A stretch of 64,000 nt of DNA from Paenibacillus sp. NAIST15-1 (GCF_001894745.1 NZ_BBYF01000005.1:62001-126000), one strand, 5' to 3'; positions 7,572 through 16,957 are shown, counted from the stretch's first letter. Program-made: numbers and translations. The notes: generated from the sequence alone by a model not told the origin.

Positions 7572-8228
7572 ATGACACAAAAAATATTGATTGTCGAAGA
7601 CGATATTCATATCTCGAAAATTATTAAAATGAACCTCAATCTAGTAAACTATGAGACCGCCGAGGCTTACGACGGCTTGGAAGCGCTGGAGGCGCTGAAG
7701 CGGGCGCCGTTCGACCTCATCCTATTAGATGTGATGATTCCGCTTATGGACGGATTTGAGTTGATGGAGAATATTCGGCCTTACCGCATTCCAGTCATTT
7801 TTCTGACAGCGAAAAATTCGGTATACGACAAAGTCAACGGGTTGAAGCTCGGAGCGGACGACTACATAGTCAAGCCCTTTGAAGCGATTGAGCTGCTGGC
7901 TCGGATCGAAGCCGTGTTGCGTAGATATGGCAAAGAAGAGCGGCTGGTGGCGTTTCAAACGATTCAAGTGGATTTGGACAAAAGGGAAGTCCTCAAACAG
8001 GGGATACCCGTCGAGCTAACGCCGAAGGAATACGACTTGCTTGTCGTTCTACTGAAAAACAAAAACATAGCCCTCTCCAGAGAACAGTTCATCGAAAAAG
8101 TATGGGGATACGACTACTATGGGGAGACAAGAACGGTCGATATGCATATCAAATCACTTCGCAAGAAATTGGATCTCCAGGATTATATCAAGACGATTTA
8201 CAAAATGGGCTACCGGCTGGAGGACTAG
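7572..8228 (+). CDS. OmpR/PhoB-family response regulator
   Basis: 218 residues. The receiver domain (1-115) has the acidic pair in VEDD, the phospho-acceptor aspartate at about residue 53 (LILLDVMIP), the conserved T in FLTAK and K in IVKPF. The C-terminal winged helix (about 125-218) shows LTPKEYDLLVVLLKN and RTVDMHIKSLRKKL, as in DNA-binding OmpR members. An AAGGAG site lies upstream of the ATG. The histidine kinase gene begins 4 nt after its stop, so the two form a pair. The nearby ABC importer is a candidate target, because a TCS-lipoprotein-sugar ABC order is common in Paenibacillus, but no operator was identified. Confidence 0.95.
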   Translation: MTQKILIVEDDIHISKIIKMNLNLVNYETAEAYDGLEALEALKRAPFDLILLDVMIPLMDGFELMENIRPYRIPVIFLTAKNSVYDKVNGLKLGADDYIVKPFEAIELLARIEAVLRRYGKEERLVAFQTIQVDLDKREVLKQGIPVELTPKEYDLLVVLLKNKNIALSREQFIEKVWGYDYYGETRTVDMHIKSLRKKLDLQDYIKTIYKMGYRLED

Positions 8229-8231
8229 GTA

Positions 8232-9671
8232 ATGAAGTTTTGGCAGAAAATTTATGTCTTCACGGTCCTCGTATTTCTCCTCATCTTTCATGCAGCATCC
8301 ATCATGGTCATTGAGCGGAGCCATAACAAAATGCTCGGGCAAGAAATCAACAACGCGATGAGTCAAAATATGAGCATACATACGAGCGTCGAAGCGATTG
8401 TACCGATTTTGCGCATCTATGACTCTATTGATTACGAGAAAACGGTACTAACGAGAATTGCCAATGAATTTATACAAAAAACCAGTGTTCCACGGGTCTA
8501 CCTGGATATCAGGGACGAAACGAACCGGCCGGTGTTCAGCAATTTAGATTTTCCGATGCCTGCTCAGCGCAACGAACTGGATAAGCTGGAGGAGAATGAA
8601 ATTCGCTATATTTTGCGGGACATCGACCAGCGCACGATTCTCTTCACTTCGAACCTGGCGAATATCAATCATAAACCTTATATGTTTACTTACATGGTAG
8701 ATGTGACTCCCGTATATCAGGATCGGGTGGATCAATATCATTTTTTCTTCAAGGTGGATTTGGCGGCCTGCTTCCTGTTTATGTTGATTATGTTCCTCGT
8801 GAGCAGAGGGTTGACACAATCCATAGACCGGCTGAACAAGACGGCGCAGGTCATCGCTCAAGGTGGTTTTTCGGAAAGGGTTCAGTTGAAGTCTAGGGAC
8901 GAAATCGGCGTATTAGCCAACAATTTTAATGAAATGGCGGCAGTCGTAGAGGATAAAATTTCGGATCTTGAACGGCTCAATGAACAAAAGCAACGGTTTA
9001 TCGATAATTTTACTCATGAGTTAAAAACGCCTTTAACTTCCATTATCGGCTATGCCAATTTTATGAGGACGACCAAATACAACGAGGAGGTGTTCCTCGA
9101 CGGCTTGAATGTGATTTATTCCGAAGGAAAACGATTGGAATCGTTATCCCTGAAGCTGATGGATTTGATTCTGCTTCAAGAGGATCGCTTCGAAATGGTG
9201 CCGCATGAGCTCGGAGCCATTGTTGCCGAAATTCGGCCGGCGCTGGAGATCATGGCCAAGGAGAAGCGGGTTCATATCGATACGGATTGCGAGGAAGGGT
9301 GCTTGCTTGTCGATCCTGATCTGATTAAGGTGCTGATCTTCAATCTCGTAGACAATGCGATCAAAGCTTCGGAAGAAAACCAGACCGTTGAGCTGCGTAC
9401 TTTCTGGCGCGGCAGCCATTATATTGTTCAAATCGCCGATCAAGGCATCGGGATTGCCGAAGATCATCGGGATAAAATCTTCGAGCCGTTCTATATGGCG
9501 GATAAAGCAAGAACGAGAAGCAATAACGGGGCGGGTCTTGGCCTCTCGATTTGCCAAAGTGTCGCCAGATTGCACCATGCCGACATTCATATTGCAGACA
9601 GTGAGATTCAGGGAACGATCATTGAAGTCGACTTTGCCCCGTTCCAATCGAAAGGCGGGGAACATCTGTGA
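8232..9671 (+). CDS. Membrane sensor histidine kinase
   Basis: 479 residues. An N-terminal membrane helix (about 8-27), an extracellular sensor of about 140 residues, a second helix near 180 (AACFLFMLIMFLVS) and a HAMP linker (RLNKTAQVIAQGGFSERV) lead to the HisKA segment NFTHELKTPLTSI, with the phosphorylated histidine at about 262. The ATPase domain shows the N box (FNLVDNAIKAS), G1 (DQGIGI), F box (IFEPFYM) and G2 (GAGLGLSI). It is a complete class I kinase acting on the regulator just upstream. Its stop overlaps the GTG start of the lipoprotein gene by 3 bases, so translation is coupled. Confidence 0.95.
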   Translation: MKFWQKIYVFTVLVFLLIFHAASIMVIERSHNKMLGQEINNAMSQNMSIHTSVEAIVPILRIYDSIDYEKTVLTRIANEFIQKTSVPRVYLDIRDETNRPVFSNLDFPMPAQRNELDKLEENEIRYILRDIDQRTILFTSNLANINHKPYMFTYMVDVTPVYQDRVDQYHFFFKVDLAACFLFMLIMFLVSRGLTQSIDRLNKTAQVIAQGGFSERVQLKSRDEIGVLANNFNEMAAVVEDKISDLERLNEQKQRFIDNFTHELKTPLTSIIGYANFMRTTKYNEEVFLDGLNVIYSEGKRLESLSLKLMDLILLQEDRFEMVPHELGAIVAEIRPALEIMAKEKRVHIDTDCEEGCLLVDPDLIKVLIFNLVDNAIKASEENQTVELRTFWRGSHYIVQIADQGIGIAEDHRDKIFEPFYMADKARTRSNNGAGLGLSICQSVARLHHADIHIADSEIQGTIIEVDFAPFQSKGGEHL

Positions 9672-10432
9672 AAAAATGGATTTTAGCGTTTATGTGTATG
9701 GTAATCCTTATGCTGTTGACCGGATGTGAAGGCTGGTTTAACGCGATCCCCAAGGATAAAGTGATGGTCAAACAAATCAGGAAAGAGAACCCGGGCAACG
9801 AACCGGAATATGAAGGCGTGCTTTCTCAAGAAACGGCGAAGACGCTCAGTCTAAAGGCGATCAATACATACTACGAAATGAATGTGACAATGGATGAGCT
9901 TCGATTCGAATCGATGTACGTAGACCAGAACAAACTTAACGATCTGCTGAACAGCCCGCGGCCGCAAGAGGAACCTGTAGTTTACTACGGCGACAAAACC
10001 TTGCCCGATCGAATTCCAGAAGGGCAGTCTTCCTTGCTTGATCAAATCCCGAGAGGTCTGTATTATGTAACCCTAACACAATCCGTGAAGCCCAACGAGA
10101 TTTATGATGTGGTGCTGAATGCAAAGGACGGAGATATCGTCAAAATTTCGAGATCAGGCGGCAAACAAAATCGCGTCCAGGAGATTGCGAGAGATAAGGT
10201 CTTCGATATTGCGAATCGCTTTATTCAGGAAGAAGGAAGCTACCCGCTGACTGAGTTGACGTTGAATCAAGACATGACGCGGTGGGATAGGGATGGTGAA
10301 GCGGAGGTATTCTATACGAGCAAAGATAACCAAACGTTAAAATACAGTGTTACGGTAAGCTTTTATATGAACGGAGTCAGCGGTTTCAGTAAAGATATTA
10401 TGGCGCTGCTGAACTATATCCGAGTTAAATAG
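9668..10432 (+). CDS. Lipoprotein of unknown function in the two-component operon
   Basis: 254 residues starting at GTG (MKKWILAFMCMVILMLLTGC), with a lipobox whose modified cysteine is about residue 20. The mature part has no family I recognise with certainty; it contains two segments with a PepSY-like rhythm (ETAKTLSLKAINTYYEMNV and IYDVVLNAKDGDIVKIS). Because it is translationally coupled to the kinase, an accessory role in sensing at the outer face of the membrane is a fair inference. A terminator at 10452-10480 ends the operon. Confidence 0.85.
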   Translation: MKKWILAFMCMVILMLLTGCEGWFNAIPKDKVMVKQIRKENPGNEPEYEGVLSQETAKTLSLKAINTYYEMNVTMDELRFESMYVDQNKLNDLLNSPRPQEEPVVYYGDKTLPDRIPEGQSSLLDQIPRGLYYVTLTQSVKPNEIYDVVLNAKDGDIVKISRSGGKQNRVQEIARDKVFDIANRFIQEEGSYPLTELTLNQDMTRWDRDGEAEVFYTSKDNQTLKYSVTVSFYMNGVSGFSKDIMALLNYIRVK

Positions 10433-10451
10433 CCAGACTCATAGTCTCCAG

Positions 10452-10482
10452 GTCGATTGCCTACAGCGATCGGCTTTTTTAT
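10452..10482 (+). terminator. Terminator of the first two-component operon
   Basis: Stem GTCGATTGC / GCGATCGGC with loop CTACA, followed by six T. Confidence 0.85.
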
Positions 10483-10664
10483 TGTTAATTTTGGGGCTCC
10501 TCGCAGAGTATCTGAAATTACACCGAAGCCAAAGCTTCACTTTGTGGAGATTGATTTTACAACTTCTATACAAGTCCATCTAATTTCTCATATATCGGCT
10601 CATTATACTGATGGAGAACCGCGAGCGTGGTGAATACCATACTGTAATTGAGAGGAAGTGCCCA

Positions 10665-12143
10665 ATGAAGAAGTTTTTGATCATCCTGACAGCCGTTTTC
10701 TCTATGGTCGCCGTTTCAGCCTGCAGCAGTACCGGTAACGGCAGCGGAAATGGCAATAGATCCGGAGGAAGCGTCAGTGATCCTACAACCCAAACGGCGC
10801 AGAAAGGTCATGCAGCCGAACCTCCGGGAGGAGCGATGCCGCCCCCGTCCGATACGGAGAAAAAAACGGTGGTGTTCTCTACCGGCTTTCCAAACGATTA
10901 TTATAAGCTGGCAAAGCAGCAATATGAAGCCAAGCATCCTAATATCACGATTGAGCTGCAATCCGTCGAAAGCGATGATTCCCGAATAGAACAGGATATG
11001 GAGAAATTCGTCAAGACGACGAATACAGCCTTGCTATCCGGTAAAGGTCCCGATCTTATCAATTTGGATCAATTGCCTTCAGCCGATTACATCAACAAAG
11101 GTTTATTAACCGATATGTCCAAAATTATCGATAAGGATCCCGGATTTATAAAAGAGGACTATTTCAATAACGTGCTGGATGGTATTAAGGCCAACGGTGG
11201 AATTTATGGGATGCCGCTCTATTTTTTCGTTTATGGTTTAATGGGAAACCAGACTTTCATCGAGAAGAGCGGAGTTACATTCGATGATACGAAGTGGACC
11301 TGGGCCGATTTCGCCGACACTGCCAAACAGTTGACCAAGAATGCGGATAAAGAATATTATCGATATGCTTTAGGAGGAATTACGCCCGAGCACATGTTGT
11401 CCAGATTTGTTAATGACCAATACGGTTCCTATGTGGATCAAGTCAATGGGAAAGCCAAATTTGATACAAGCAGCTTTATTCAGATGATGAAGCAAGTGAA
11501 ATCCTTGTACGACAATAATATTATTAGTTCAACTGAATTATCTCTAATATTCAACCCGGTTCAAATCAATTCACCGGAAGATTACATACGCCAATTAAGG
11601 CAAAGCGAGTTCGGGGGGGAGTTTGCTTACAAGTCGAAGCTTTACTTGAGTCCGAATCCGGAAGGGGGGAAACCCGGAGCCACTTTCAGGACGTATATGA
11701 TGATCGGCATCAACAACAGGTCGTCTGTTAAACCGGAAGCTTGGGATTTCGTCAAGTTTATGGTATCTGAAGAAATGCTATCTCAGGCGAAAAGCACCGG
11801 TTTCTCAATAAATAAAGCTTCCTATGTGAAGAGAGCGAAGGAACTGCTGAAAACGGGGAAGGTGGAATCCGATCAAGAAGTCGGCCCTATGAAAGGCCAA
11901 GTATTTGAGATTATCCAAAAGGATATTGACGATTTAGAGAAGTTTGTGAACGGAGCCAACTATCATGTTTTGGAGAAGCTCGTGAGCAGCTCCATCTCTC
12001 TTGCTTCTTCGTCTCAGAAAAGTACGAACAAAATCGATCAAATTGTGCAGGAAGAATCGATTGCTTATTTCAGCGGGCAGAAAACCCCGGAAGCTGTGGC
12101 CGAACTGATTCAAAATCGGGTAACCACAGTACTGAATGAGTAA
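10665..12143 (+). CDS. Extracellular solute-binding lipoprotein of a sugar ABC importer
   Basis: 492 residues from the ATG at 10665, chosen because GAGAGGAAG precedes it and a lipoprotein signal (MKKFLIILTAVFSMVAVSAC, cysteine 20) starts there; an earlier in-frame ATG at 10611 would spoil the signal. A low-complexity Gly/Ser/Asn linker follows. Family 1 binding-protein features are LINLDQLPSADYI, the MPLYFFVYGLMGN hinge region and PEAWDFVKFMVSEEML near the C-terminus. It captures an oligosaccharide or other sugar ligand for the two permeases encoded next. The permease gene overlaps its last codons by 8 bp. Confidence 0.92.
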   Translation: MKKFLIILTAVFSMVAVSACSSTGNGSGNGNRSGGSVSDPTTQTAQKGHAAEPPGGAMPPPSDTEKKTVVFSTGFPNDYYKLAKQQYEAKHPNITIELQSVESDDSRIEQDMEKFVKTTNTALLSGKGPDLINLDQLPSADYINKGLLTDMSKIIDKDPGFIKEDYFNNVLDGIKANGGIYGMPLYFFVYGLMGNQTFIEKSGVTFDDTKWTWADFADTAKQLTKNADKEYYRYALGGITPEHMLSRFVNDQYGSYVDQVNGKAKFDTSSFIQMMKQVKSLYDNNIISSTELSLIFNPVQINSPEDYIRQLRQSEFGGEFAYKSKLYLSPNPEGGKPGATFRTYMMIGINNRSSVKPEAWDFVKFMVSEEMLSQAKSTGFSINKASYVKRAKELLKTGKVESDQEVGPMKGQVFEIIQKDIDDLEKFVNGANYHVLEKLVSSSISLASSSQKSTNKIDQIVQEESIAYFSGQKTPEAVAELIQNRVTTVLNE

Positions 12144-13002
12144 GCTGCTGCGCAATGAAATGGCCGTGGCTGCGCTCTTCCTGTCGCCAAGCTTGATCGG
12201 ATTTGCCATCTTTTATTTGATTCCCTTTATCATGGGGGTTCTGTATTCATTTCAAGATAGCCCGGGGAACGGCTCTTTTGTCGGATTTCACAATTATGAG
12301 TCACTGCTGGAGAGCGCTTCCTTCCGCAAAGCGGCAGCTAACACTTTTCTGTTTACCAGTGTATGCGTACCGCTAATCGTTGCTCTGTCACTATTTTTTG
12401 CCCATCTTCTGAACCAAAGGCTGTTTATCCGGAATTGGCTGCAAACTGCCTTTGTAATGCCGCTCGTAGTGCCCGTCGCTTCCATTGTGATGATGTGGCA
12501 AATTGTATTCGACTGGAACGGAACGTTGAACGAATGGCTGCATAGCTTGCATTTGGAGCGGGTGGACTGGATGAAATCAGATTGGTCTATCGTTGTGCTG
12601 GCGGTTGTATATACATGGAAAAATATCGGATACAACATCATTTTGTTTTTGGTCGGCATGCGGAACATTCCAAAGGATTACTACGAGACAGCGGAGATCG
12701 AAGGTGCGGGAAAGTTCCATCAATGGGCTCATATTACATTCGTCTATTTAACGCCAACGATGTTTTTCGTCGTTCTCATGTCCATTATCAACTCGTTCAA
12801 AGTGTTCCGCGAAACCTATCTGATTGCGGGCGATTATCCGCATGATCAAATCTACATGCTCCAGCATTATATGAACAACATGTTTCTATCGCTCGATATC
12901 CAGAAGCTGACCGCCGCGGCTGTTGTTATGGTAGGGGGCATCTTGATTTTCGTGAGCTCCATGCTGGCCATCGAGCGACGTTTCCGGAATTTTATGGAGT
13001 AG
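12136..13002 (+). CDS. Sugar ABC transporter permease (UgpA/MalF type)
   Basis: 288 residues with six predicted membrane helices. The cytoplasmic coupling loop reads YYETAEIEGAGKFHQWAHITFVYLTP, the EAA motif in the CUT1 form (E-xx-EGAG), which docks an ATPase. N-terminal sequence MSKLLRNEMAVAALFLSPSLIGFAIFYLIPF is typical of the MalF/UgpA side. The ATG lies within the end of the binding-protein gene. No ABC ATPase is encoded nearby, so a shared ATPase of the MsmX type is the likely partner; that is inference from what is known in Bacillus. Confidence 0.93.
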   Translation: MSKLLRNEMAVAALFLSPSLIGFAIFYLIPFIMGVLYSFQDSPGNGSFVGFHNYESLLESASFRKAAANTFLFTSVCVPLIVALSLFFAHLLNQRLFIRNWLQTAFVMPLVVPVASIVMMWQIVFDWNGTLNEWLHSLHLERVDWMKSDWSIVVLAVVYTWKNIGYNIILFLVGMRNIPKDYYETAEIEGAGKFHQWAHITFVYLTPTMFFVVLMSIINSFKVFRETYLIAGDYPHDQIYMLQHYMNNMFLSLDIQKLTAAAVVMVGGILIFVSSMLAIERRFRNFME

Positions 13003-13012
13003 GCGAGGGGGA

Positions 13013-13888
13013 GTGAAAGTGGCTGTATTTCGTAAGCTGGTGCGAACAATAGCGCTTTTCCCGGTCGCTGTGATCATGCTTTTCCCGATCGTAGTCACAT
13101 TTTCGAATTCATTGATGACTGAGGAAGAAATTAACCTTAACTATAATCTAATCGGCAAGATGGTCAAGACTTCAGCGGGAGAAGTCAGCTCCTTTATTAA
13201 TCTTAAGCTGATTCCTGACTGGGTATCGTTTCATCAATATATGGAAGTGCTGATTGTTAAGCCCGTGTTTCTGCAAATGTTTTGGAATTCCGTGTTCTTG
13301 GTCGTACCGATCATTGTCGGACAGGTCATTGTTGCATCTTTGGCTGCCTACGCGCTGTCAAAGATGCGGTTCAGGGGGAGGGATAAGCTATTTTTCGTTT
13401 ATTTAATCACCATGCTGATGCCCTTTCAGGTTACGTTAGTCCCCAACTACATCATTGCGGATGAGCTCGGAATCCTCAATACCGAATCTGCGATTATTTT
13501 GCCGGGAATTTTCAGCGCTTTTGGGGTGTTTATGCTGAGACAGTTCATGCTGCATATCCCGCAAACGTATATCGAAGCGGCGCAAATGGATGGAGCCGGA
13601 CATGGGAAGATTTTTTGCAAAATTATCGTTCCATTGATTCAGCCGGGAATCGCTGCATTAATCGTATTGTTGTTTGTTGACAACTGGAATATGGTGGAGC
13701 AGCCGCTCATTTTTTTGGAGGATTCCTTCAAGCAGCCGCTATCTTTATACTTGTCGCGTATTCAAGAAGGAGCCCGCGGGGTAGCTTTTGCCGCATCCGT
13801 CATCTATATGGCTCCGATGGTTTTATTGTTTTTGTATGCAGAATCCAGCTTTGTCGAAGGGATTCAGCTGTCAGGAATAAAAGGATAG
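13013..13888 (+). CDS. Carbohydrate ABC transporter permease (UgpE/MalG type)
   Basis: 291 residues beginning at GTG with GAGGGGG upstream. Six helices are expected, and the EAA coupling loop is YIEAAQMDGAGHGKIFCKIIVPLIQPG. An extracellular insertion follows helix 1 (residues about 40-75). The C-terminus ends FVEGIQLSGIKG, the classic MalG-family tail (V-x-G-x-x-x-GxxKG). It is the second half of the importer channel and follows the first permease by 10 bp. Confidence 0.94.
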   Translation: MKVAVFRKLVRTIALFPVAVIMLFPIVVTFSNSLMTEEEINLNYNLIGKMVKTSAGEVSSFINLKLIPDWVSFHQYMEVLIVKPVFLQMFWNSVFLVVPIIVGQVIVASLAAYALSKMRFRGRDKLFFVYLITMLMPFQVTLVPNYIIADELGILNTESAIILPGIFSAFGVFMLRQFMLHIPQTYIEAAQMDGAGHGKIFCKIIVPLIQPGIAALIVLLFVDNWNMVEQPLIFLEDSFKQPLSLYLSRIQEGARGVAFAASVIYMAPMVLLFLYAESSFVEGIQLSGIKG

Positions 13889-13900
13889 ACCTTATATGGG

Positions 13901-15049
13901 GTGAACGGAATGGAGTTTCAACAAAGTGAACAGGCAGCAATGGGACGGAAACGAACCATACGCCTCGTATTTGGCTTGTTTATCGGGCTCTTGATTGGAT
14001 TTACGCTATTTAGCAATACATTAGCGACACTGAGCTTGCCCAAGGTGGTGTTGGCGTTGCCGTCCAAGGGACAGCTTGTTCATACGTTTACGGGCAGCGG
14101 GGTGTTGAAATGGAAGGCGGAAGCGCGCTTATCGAACAACTCGGGGTGGAAGGTCGAGAAAGTACACGTAAAGGAAGGGCAGCTTGTGAAGAAAGGACAG
14201 CGGCTCGTCTCTTATGAAACAGAAGCGGCCGAACAGCAAATTCTGGACGAACGGGCGAGTCTGAAAAAGCTGAAGCTTTCGCAGGAAGGGCTGAAGCGCG
14301 ATTTTCTCGAGGCTTCACACAAAGCGGACGAACAGGCGATTGCGGCAGCGAAAAATGCGCTTGGTATCAGTGAGATCGATCTCGAGGTTCAGGGGCGACG
14401 AATTCAAAAGCTGCAACATGATTTGAAAGCGAACGGCAACCTGGTTGCTCCATTTGATGGGATCATTACGACGATCGGTGTGACGGAGGGGGTGCCTTCT
14501 GGTGGAGCTCCCGATGTCGTCATCTCAAACAAAAGCCTAGGATTTCAGTTTGAATTCCTTGCGCCTGCTCATATGACCGCATCGCTGCAATCGGGCGAGA
14601 GCTTGAAGGTGCGGGTGGAGGGAAGCCAGGCTCTTCAAGTTGAAGGCCGAATTGAACATATCCAAAGTGCCTTTTCCAGCAATCAGGCCGGTGCTCCGGA
14701 TGGAAAAGGAACAAATGCCGAAGTTGCCATGAAGTTTATACGGATTACGTTGAAAAATCAGGATATAAAAGGCGGTGAGAATGCTCAGGTCGAGTTGACG
14801 AAAATAACGGGCGATGCGCTCCTCGTACCCAATAAAGCGATCCGCGATGACGGCGGCGGAAAGTATGTGTTTGGAATCGAGGAAAAAAACGGCCCGCTCG
14901 GCAACGCATTTTACATTCGGAAGCTGCCTGTTACCGTTATCGATTCCAATGAATCCGTATCGGCCGTAACCGAAGGACAATTCGAAGAGGAAAAAATCGT
15001 CACCGAGAGCAGCGAGCCACTTCAGGTAGGCGATAAAATTCGATTATAA
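13901..15049 (+). CDS. HlyD/RND-type periplasmic adaptor-like protein
   Basis: 382 residues if started at the GTG at 13901; an ATG at 13910 has equal claim (GGGGTGA 5-6 nt before it). One N-terminal membrane helix (residues about 22-42) is followed by a biotinyl-lipoyl-like half (VEKVHVKEGQLVKKGQRLVSYE), a coiled-coil hairpin (AEQQILDERASLKKLKLSQEGLKRD ...), the second lipoyl half (APFDGIITTIGVTEGVPSG) and a beta-barrel domain. Such adaptors normally work with exporters, yet here the gene is the last of a sugar importer operon and no exporter is adjacent. It may link the importer to the cell wall, or serve an ATPase encoded elsewhere. Fold assignment is good; role unknown. Confidence 0.85.
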   Translation: MNGMEFQQSEQAAMGRKRTIRLVFGLFIGLLIGFTLFSNTLATLSLPKVVLALPSKGQLVHTFTGSGVLKWKAEARLSNNSGWKVEKVHVKEGQLVKKGQRLVSYETEAAEQQILDERASLKKLKLSQEGLKRDFLEASHKADEQAIAAAKNALGISEIDLEVQGRRIQKLQHDLKANGNLVAPFDGIITTIGVTEGVPSGGAPDVVISNKSLGFQFEFLAPAHMTASLQSGESLKVRVEGSQALQVEGRIEHIQSAFSSNQAGAPDGKGTNAEVAMKFIRITLKNQDIKGGENAQVELTKITGDALLVPNKAIRDDGGGKYVFGIEEKNGPLGNAFYIRKLPVTVIDSNESVSAVTEGQFEEEKIVTESSEPLQVGDKIRL

Positions 15050-15084
15050 TCAATTTTTCTATTGATTTCTCAAAGTCGGAGATC

Positions 15085-15285
15085 AGTTCAAGCCTATCAT
15101 CTCCTTTTTCCCCAATCGTCGATCTCATGACCTGCTTTTCCTCGTGGCTCCATTGCTAAGGCAAGCTCTCCAGCATATATCCATAGTCTTGAACTTGGAT
15201 GGTGGCCAGAGGAGTGCGCAGATTGTGGGAACCCTTGACATCCACTCCGCTTGCGCCTTTTCGAGGATCTAGGCGACTGTTCTTG
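15085..15285 (-). pseudogene. Histidine kinase remnant (HisKA segment)
   Basis: On the minus strand, with two frame changes and a stop, the segment reads ILEKAQAEWMSRV, then SHNLRTPLATIQ, YGYMLESLP, a stop, and QWSHEEKQVMRS. This is the H box of a sensor kinase with the helix around it. It is too short and broken to function, and the rest of the kinase is missing. Confidence 0.55.
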
Positions 15286-15352
15286 CCATTACAATCTGGT
15301 TGATACAATTGTCTATTGACAGCAATGGGATTTATGTGCAAAATAAAATTGA

Positions 15353-15364
15353 TTGATCGACCAA
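15353..15364. promoter_or_regulatory. Candidate TetR operator
   Basis: TTGATCGACCAA is a near-perfect palindrome (one asymmetric pair) 42 bp before the TetR gene. A second, looser AACGACCAATT motif follows at 15375-15386. TetR genes usually regulate themselves through such sites; binding is inferred. Confidence 0.35.
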
Positions 15365-15406
15365 ATTAAAAAACAAACGACCAATTAAATGACGGTGGAG
15401 GTTCTG

Positions 15407-16006
15407 ATGGAAGACAAACAATCTTTTATTGCCGAAGCAAGAAGAGAACAGATTATTCAAGCATGCATTAACACACTTGAGGAACTCGGCTACACCAATG
15501 TCAGTTTAACCAAAATCGCTAAAACAGCAAAAGTAAGTACAGGGTTAATTTCGTATCATTTTTCTGACAAAATGGATTTGATTAACCAGACCTTGCTGTA
15601 CTTGCTTAACAAAAAGTTGGATTTCATTAGTGAAAAGGTGGTTCAAGAAGAAACACCTAGTTCACAATTGAAAGCCTATATTGGAGCCAGTTTAGCTTAT
15701 CAAGTAGCTAACTATAAGAATAATATCGCATTAATTGAGATTGTATTTAATGCTCAAAACGAAGAAGGAATTCCTTACTATAGGGCCGATCATGGAGAAG
15801 AAGAGGATCCATTACATTCATTACTCAAAGAGATCCTAATCGAGGGACAACAAAAACAAGAGTTTTCGAATGAGTTTGATGTTGAAATGATCTGTGTTGT
15901 GATTCAAGGTGCGATTGAAGAAAGTATGCTTAAGCACATAAATTCCTTTAGTTTTGAGAAGTACGCTGATGAGCTAACTAAATTAGCCTTGAAAGTCGTC
16001 TTGTAA
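15407..16006 (+). CDS. TetR/AcrR-family transcriptional regulator
   Basis: 199 residues from the ATG at 15407, which has GGTGGAGG 6 nt upstream; an ATG 18 nt earlier has no such site. The N-terminal TetR helix-turn-helix is RREQIIQACINTLEELGYTNVSLTKIAKTAKVSTGLISYHFSDK. The ligand-binding half is of the BetI/YcnC kind. The YqeB gene follows 30 bp downstream on the same strand, so it is the likely partner or target. The inducer is unknown. Confidence 0.92.
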   Translation: MEDKQSFIAEARREQIIQACINTLEELGYTNVSLTKIAKTAKVSTGLISYHFSDKMDLINQTLLYLLNKKLDFISEKVVQEETPSSQLKAYIGASLAYQVANYKNNIALIEIVFNAQNEEGIPYYRADHGEEEDPLHSLLKEILIEGQQKQEFSNEFDVEMICVVIQGAIEESMLKHINSFSFEKYADELTKLALKVVL

Positions 16007-16036
16007 CATCCATTAAGGTTGGAGGTAACAATCATA

Positions 16037-16711
16037 ATGAACAATACATCCACAATTGGTATGGGCTTCTTGGAAAAATGGATTGCAGCATTATTTCCTT
16101 TTGTGTTAGGAACGATAGGCTGGTATCTTCCAAAGTTGTTGGAATTCGCAAAAAGGATACCTTTCTTTTCCGATTCAAAAGTCATTAAACTTTTACTTTC
16201 ATTCAGCCCGTTTTGGGCGTCTGTGATCTTGATGATCGCAGGAGGAGTCATAGGCGTTCTCTTATCACTAACAGTCTATAGTGAAGCATTGAAAATGAGC
16301 ATAAGAGATCAAGAAATACGGATCAATAAAGATAATATAGAAAAGAGAATCAGTAAATCTGAGATAAAGGAAATCTTTATGGAAGATAATATTGTCGTTA
16401 TTACGGGAACAAAGGGACAAGAGCTTTTGAGCGAAAAGACAGACATCAAGAAGGAAAAAATACGAGAAATCTTCCTGTATCATCATTACCCATGGAGTGA
16501 ACAGGATCCGTATAAAGATGAATTCAATCTTTGGACCCTGGATGATCATGCATGTGGAGAAAATGCGAATGCTATCTTATATGAACGTCGAAATGCAATT
16601 AGGGAAGGGGATAAGAAAAAGGCCACAAATTTAAAAATGGACTTACGTGAACTAGGAATCGTTGTGAAAAATCAGGGCGAGAATCAATATGTACGAAAGA
16701 TCAAATACTAA
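16037..16711 (+). CDS. yqeB: YqeB-family membrane protein
   Basis: 224 residues from the ATG at 16037 (GGAGGTAAC 8 nt upstream). Two membrane helices (about 11-30 and 56-82) are followed by a cytoplasmic domain with the segment SKSEIKEIFMEDNIVVITGTKGQELLSEKTDIKKEK and a C-terminal winged-helix-like end LRELGIVVKNQGENQYVRKIKY. This arrangement matches Bacillus subtilis YqeB, whose function is not known. It probably shares a transcript with the TetR regulator and is closed by a terminator at 16752-16777. The symbol rests on remembered similarity. Confidence 0.75.
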   Translation: MNNTSTIGMGFLEKWIAALFPFVLGTIGWYLPKLLEFAKRIPFFSDSKVIKLLLSFSPFWASVILMIAGGVIGVLLSLTVYSEALKMSIRDQEIRINKDNIEKRISKSEIKEIFMEDNIVVITGTKGQELLSEKTDIKKEKIREIFLYHHYPWSEQDPYKDEFNLWTLDDHACGENANAILYERRNAIREGDKKKATNLKMDLRELGIVVKNQGENQYVRKIKY

Positions 16712-16751
16712 TTTCCTATTGATTTCCACAAAGGTTTATGTAAAACTATAG

Positions 16752-16777
16752 AAGTGAAATTGTAATTCCACTTTTTT
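16752..16777 (+). terminator. Terminator of the tetR-yqeB unit
   Basis: Stem AAGTGAAATT / AATTCCACTT (one mismatch) followed by six T. It lies just before the leader region of the rsgA-like gene. Confidence 0.65.
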
Positions 16778-16798
16778 CCTCGAAAGGAGATGTTTTAA

Positions 16799-16834
16799 AT
16801 GGCTGCTTATATGGTATTGGTGATTTTAACTTAG
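16799..16834 (+). CDS. Leader peptide, 11 residues
   Basis: ATG at 16799 opens the frame MAAYMVLVILT and closes with TAG. AAAGGAGATG 8 nt upstream is as good a ribosome binding site as any in the window, which argues that the frame is translated. It precedes two terminators and the rsgA-like gene. Stalling of a ribosome on this frame could let polymerase pass the terminators. No homologue is known to me. Confidence 0.5.
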   Translation: MAAYMVLVILT

Positions 16835-16957
16835 CCGAATATCGGGCGTAGTAAATTCCAATCTTTGATTATAGCTTGGAATGAGACAATCGGGAATATT
16901 ACCCGTGTTTCTTTGCTATGCCGTAAACAGTAACCTTTCGTGAATACTGCTGTTAGC

